Origin: Deltaproteobacteria bacterium
GTDB taxonomy: Bacteria; UBA10199; GCA-002796325; JACPFF01
Assembly (NCBI GenBank): GCA_016183065.1
Contig: JACPFF010000012.1
Span: 29,041-66,463 of the forward strand
Direction: 5' to 3'
Length of the DNA: 37,423 nt
The notes under the pieces: model-generated
The model's input: only the letters and a program-made list of their open reading frames with translations
What the model was told of the DNA's origin: nothing
Databases searched by the model: none
Made by a program: the position numbers and the translations under genes
Part shown: one piece after another, positions 32,559-37,423 of the stretch
Layout: each line of letters starts with the position of its first letter
Numbering within the stretch: position 1 is the first letter of the stretch

Positions 32559-33167
32559 ATGAGGGCTTTCCGCATGCACACGTTGTCGCACCCATGGTTC
32601 AGTCACGTGAGCGAACCGACCGGCGTTGTGCGGGCCGTGGTTGCGGTCATCTGGGCCGTGTTCTTGGGAGTGGGGGCCTCCGTGGCCATCCCGCTGCCGT
32701 GGACGCCGGTGCCGATCACCTTGCAAACGCTCGTCCTCTATACCGGGGCCGCGCTCCTCGGGCGGCACTTTTCCCTCCAAATGGTCCTCTGGTATCTCGC
32801 GCTCGGCGGGATGGGGCTCCCGTTTTTTGCCGGTGGTACCGCGGGATGGAGTCCCCTTTTTGGTACGACAGGTGGGTACCTCGTCGGTTTTGGCGTGGCC
32901 GCGACATGGATCGGGTATTGGCAGCCGATGGTCCGGAGCCTGCGTCAGCAGATCTTTCTCTTCAGCACGGCCTCGGGGTGGCTCTTTGCCTGCGGCGTCA
33001 CCTGGCTCGCGCTCTCCATGGACATCAGTCTTTCCAAGGCCCTCATGGCCGGGTTCCTCCCCTTTATCCCCGGGGATATCCTGAAAATTGTCATGGCCGC
33101 TGGCCTCCTCAGCGGATGGCGCCGCTCATGCCGATGCGGACCCCATGACCCGTGGCGGTGGCGATAG
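32559..33167 (+). CDS. bioY: BioY family biotin transporter (S component)
   Basis: A membrane protein of 202 residues that captures biotin, alone or as the S component of an ECF transporter. About six membrane spans are visible. Family motifs are VPITLQTLVLYTGAALLG near the first spans, FGTTGGYLVGFGVAA (the GGY-x-x-GF core) and GFLPFIPGDILKIVMAAGLL near the end. The start is ATG 32559, or 32574 five codons later. It is 3 bp downstream of tyrS and ends the operon. No ECF ATPase or T component is nearby, and no BirA-type operator was recognised. Confidence 0.9.
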   Translation: MRAFRMHTLSHPWFSHVSEPTGVVRAVVAVIWAVFLGVGASVAIPLPWTPVPITLQTLVLYTGAALLGRHFSLQMVLWYLALGGMGLPFFAGGTAGWSPLFGTTGGYLVGFGVAATWIGYWQPMVRSLRQQIFLFSTASGWLFACGVTWLALSMDISLSKALMAGFLPFIPGDILKIVMAAGLLSGWRRSCRCGPHDPWRWR

Positions 33168-33360
33168 CGATCCGACGGACGGTCCGGAGGGGATGGAGAG
33201 GGGCGCTCCACGGATGTACGGTACGTTTTCCGCCAATAATTACGACAATAATGCCACCGCGAGTCACGGATTCGGTGAAGGGGACGGTGGCCGTGGCGAT
33301 CTCGATTATGACCATTGACCCTCAAGGAGTACTTGAGCCATAAAAATCACGACTTGGTTC

Positions 33361-33387
33361 TTGACTTGAAATAGTCTTCCATATAGA
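33361..33387 (+). promoter_or_regulatory. Candidate rRNA operon promoter
   Basis: TTGACT (33361-33366) and TATAGA (33382-33387) are separated by 15 bp, about 155 bases before 16S. The short spacer lowers confidence. The 374-base gap after bioY otherwise holds a GC-rich stem near 33405-33434 and a boxA-like element, but no convincing gene. Confidence 0.4.
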
Positions 33388-33437
33388 AGCCGTCCGCTGT
33401 GCACGGGGAGGGGGCGCACATGCGCATTCCCCCGAGA

Positions 33438-33449
33438 TGTTCTTTGAAA
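33438..33449 (+). promoter_or_regulatory. boxA-like antitermination site in the rRNA leader
   Basis: TGTTCTTTGAAA resembles the boxA consensus TGCTCTTTAACA that recruits NusB/NusE. A similar GTTCTTTGACA precedes 23S, as expected of rRNA operons. Confidence 0.6.
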
Positions 33450-33541
33450 TCTAAATAGGATGATAGTACGCAGATGTGCGGATTCTTGAGTAAATTCATA
33501 AGAGTTCGAGCATTAAAGAGCCGACTCTTACTTCAGTGCTT

Positions 33542-35133
<1,592 letters not shown>

Positions 35134-35268
35134 CTAAGGATTTGCCTGCTCGAAAGAGTAGGTTATCCGAATGGTCAAGCCAGCTCTTCGGAGCTTGTTG
35201 GTCACACTGTCAGTACATCCTATTTAGTTTTGAGGGGGCTGTCCTGTGTCGTTCTTGCAGGACGAACC

Positions 35269-35342
35269 GGGCTCGTAGCTCAGGTGGTTAGAGCGTACGC
35301 CTGATAAGCGTAAGGTCGGTGGTTCGAGTCCACCCGGGCCCA
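35269..35342 (+). tRNA. tRNA-Ile (anticodon GAT)
   Basis: The acceptor GGGCTCG pairs with CGGGCCC (one G-T pair), the anticodon loop is CTGATAA, and the T-arm is GGTGG-TTCGAGT-CCACC. CCA is not encoded, because the discriminator A is followed by CCG. It lies in the 16S-23S spacer, the normal site for this tRNA. Confidence 0.96.
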
Positions 35343-35360
35343 CCGACCAGAAGGTCGCCT

Positions 35361-35390
35361 CCATTTTCGATTTTCTACAGTCGAAAATGG
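35361..35390 (+). other. Perfect 10-bp hairpin between spacer tRNAs
   Basis: CCATTTTCGA and TCGAAAATGG enclose a 10-base loop. Part of the loop, ATTTTCTA (35370-35377), can instead pair with TAGAAAAT (35395-35402), giving an alternative fold just before tRNA-Ala. A role in pre-rRNA processing is plausible. Confidence 0.6.
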
Positions 35391-35417
35391 AAATTAGAAA
35401 ATAGATGGGCTCCGCCG

Positions 35418-35490
35418 GGGGCCGTAGTTCAGTTGGGAGAACGCCTGCTTTGCAAGCAGGAGGTCACCGGTTCGAACCCGGTCGGCTCCA
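35418..35490 (+). tRNA. tRNA-Ala (anticodon TGC)
   Basis: The acceptor GGGGCCG pairs with CGGCTCC (one G-T pair), the anticodon arm is CCTGC-TTTGCAA-GCAGG with anticodon TGC, and the T-arm is ACCGG-TTCGAAC-CCGGT. CCA is not encoded. Together with tRNA-Ile it forms the standard spacer pair. Confidence 0.96.
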
Positions 35491-35507
35491 CAGAAATTTT
35501 GAAGTCC

Positions 35508-35518
35508 GTTCTTTGACA
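35508..35518 (+). promoter_or_regulatory. boxA-like site before 23S rRNA
   Basis: GTTCTTTGACA matches the core of boxA and echoes the leader element at 33438. It is about 80 bases ahead of the 23S start. Confidence 0.55.
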
Positions 35519-35598
35519 AGTTAATAACGTCAATACAATACGTAGTACATTTCAGACTGGGTCTCTTATTGAATGCATGTTTCTCTCGACTTGACTTT

Positions 35599-37423
<1,825 letters not shown>

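Noticed and set aside
33109-33325. Small open frames on both strands between bioY and the rRNA promoter region
   Set aside because: Translations are low-complexity or Arg-rich, partly overlap bioY and have no ribosome-binding site. I treat the region as leader sequence.
33405-33434. GC-rich stem in the rRNA leader considered as a fourth copy of the hairpin repeat
   Set aside because: It lacks the shared terminal block (GGGGCGACGTGAGCCCC and CAATAGTG) and looks like an ordinary leader hairpin.

Overview
The window is bacterial chromosome from a GC-rich, Gram-negative organism. The evidence for this is LolC/LolE-type permeases, a lipobox lipoprotein, a FlhB/SctU-type export protein, RNase Y, and a 16S-tRNA-Ile-tRNA-Ala-23S operon. 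The order zapA, 6S RNA, 5-formyl-THF cyclo-ligase, RNase Y, YmdB-type phosphoesterase, tyrS and then the rRNA operon resembles what I recall from deltaproteobacteria-like lineages. I cannot place the organism further without a tree. Its 16S carries an extended V2 hairpin and a base change at a nearly universal primer site, so it may be a poorly sampled lineage.

Region 1 (1-8100). A partial DUF2203 protein, a lone nuoI and a CbpA-like DnaJ run on the plus strand and converge on yebC-ruvC (minus). A composition-biased hypothetical gene, tsaB and an overlapping hutH follow on the plus strand. They converge on an orphan FlhB/SctU gene whose autocleavage motif reads NPTE instead of NPTH.

Region 2 (8101-18412). 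lysS is followed by two FtsX/LolCE permeases. Next come rsmE (minus), a ROK glucokinase, a GT39-type membrane glycosyltransferase, a polyprenyl-phosphate-mannose-synthase-like GT2 and, convergently, a GT87/DUF2029 glycosyltransferase. Together these look like a lipid-linked-sugar glycosylation module. The GT87 gene has an in-frame amber codon near its apparent N-terminus. Its last 77 or so codons are written by a repeat element.

Region 3 (18433-25309). leuS, holA and a lipase-like hydrolase form a plus-strand run. After a second copy of the repeat comes a large unknown lipoprotein, then tRNA-Leu(CAG) on the minus strand. The tRNA is followed by a 55-bp duplication of its 5' part flanking a third repeat copy. 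A 58-aa zinc-ribbon protein lies next, divergent from rnr.

Region 4 (25396-33167). rnr, zapA, 6S RNA, an unusually structured unexplained intergenic region, 5-formyl-THF cyclo-ligase, rny, a ymdB-like gene, tyrS and bioY all run on the plus strand.

Region 5 (33168-37423). This holds the rRNA leader (promoter-like and boxA-like signals), 16S, tRNA-Ile(GAT), tRNA-Ala(TGC) and the 5' part of 23S, which the window edge cuts off.

Most genes are ordinary housekeeping genes. The least explained material is a dispersed family of GC-rich serial mini-hairpin repeats (three copies) and the foldable stretch at 28053-28353.
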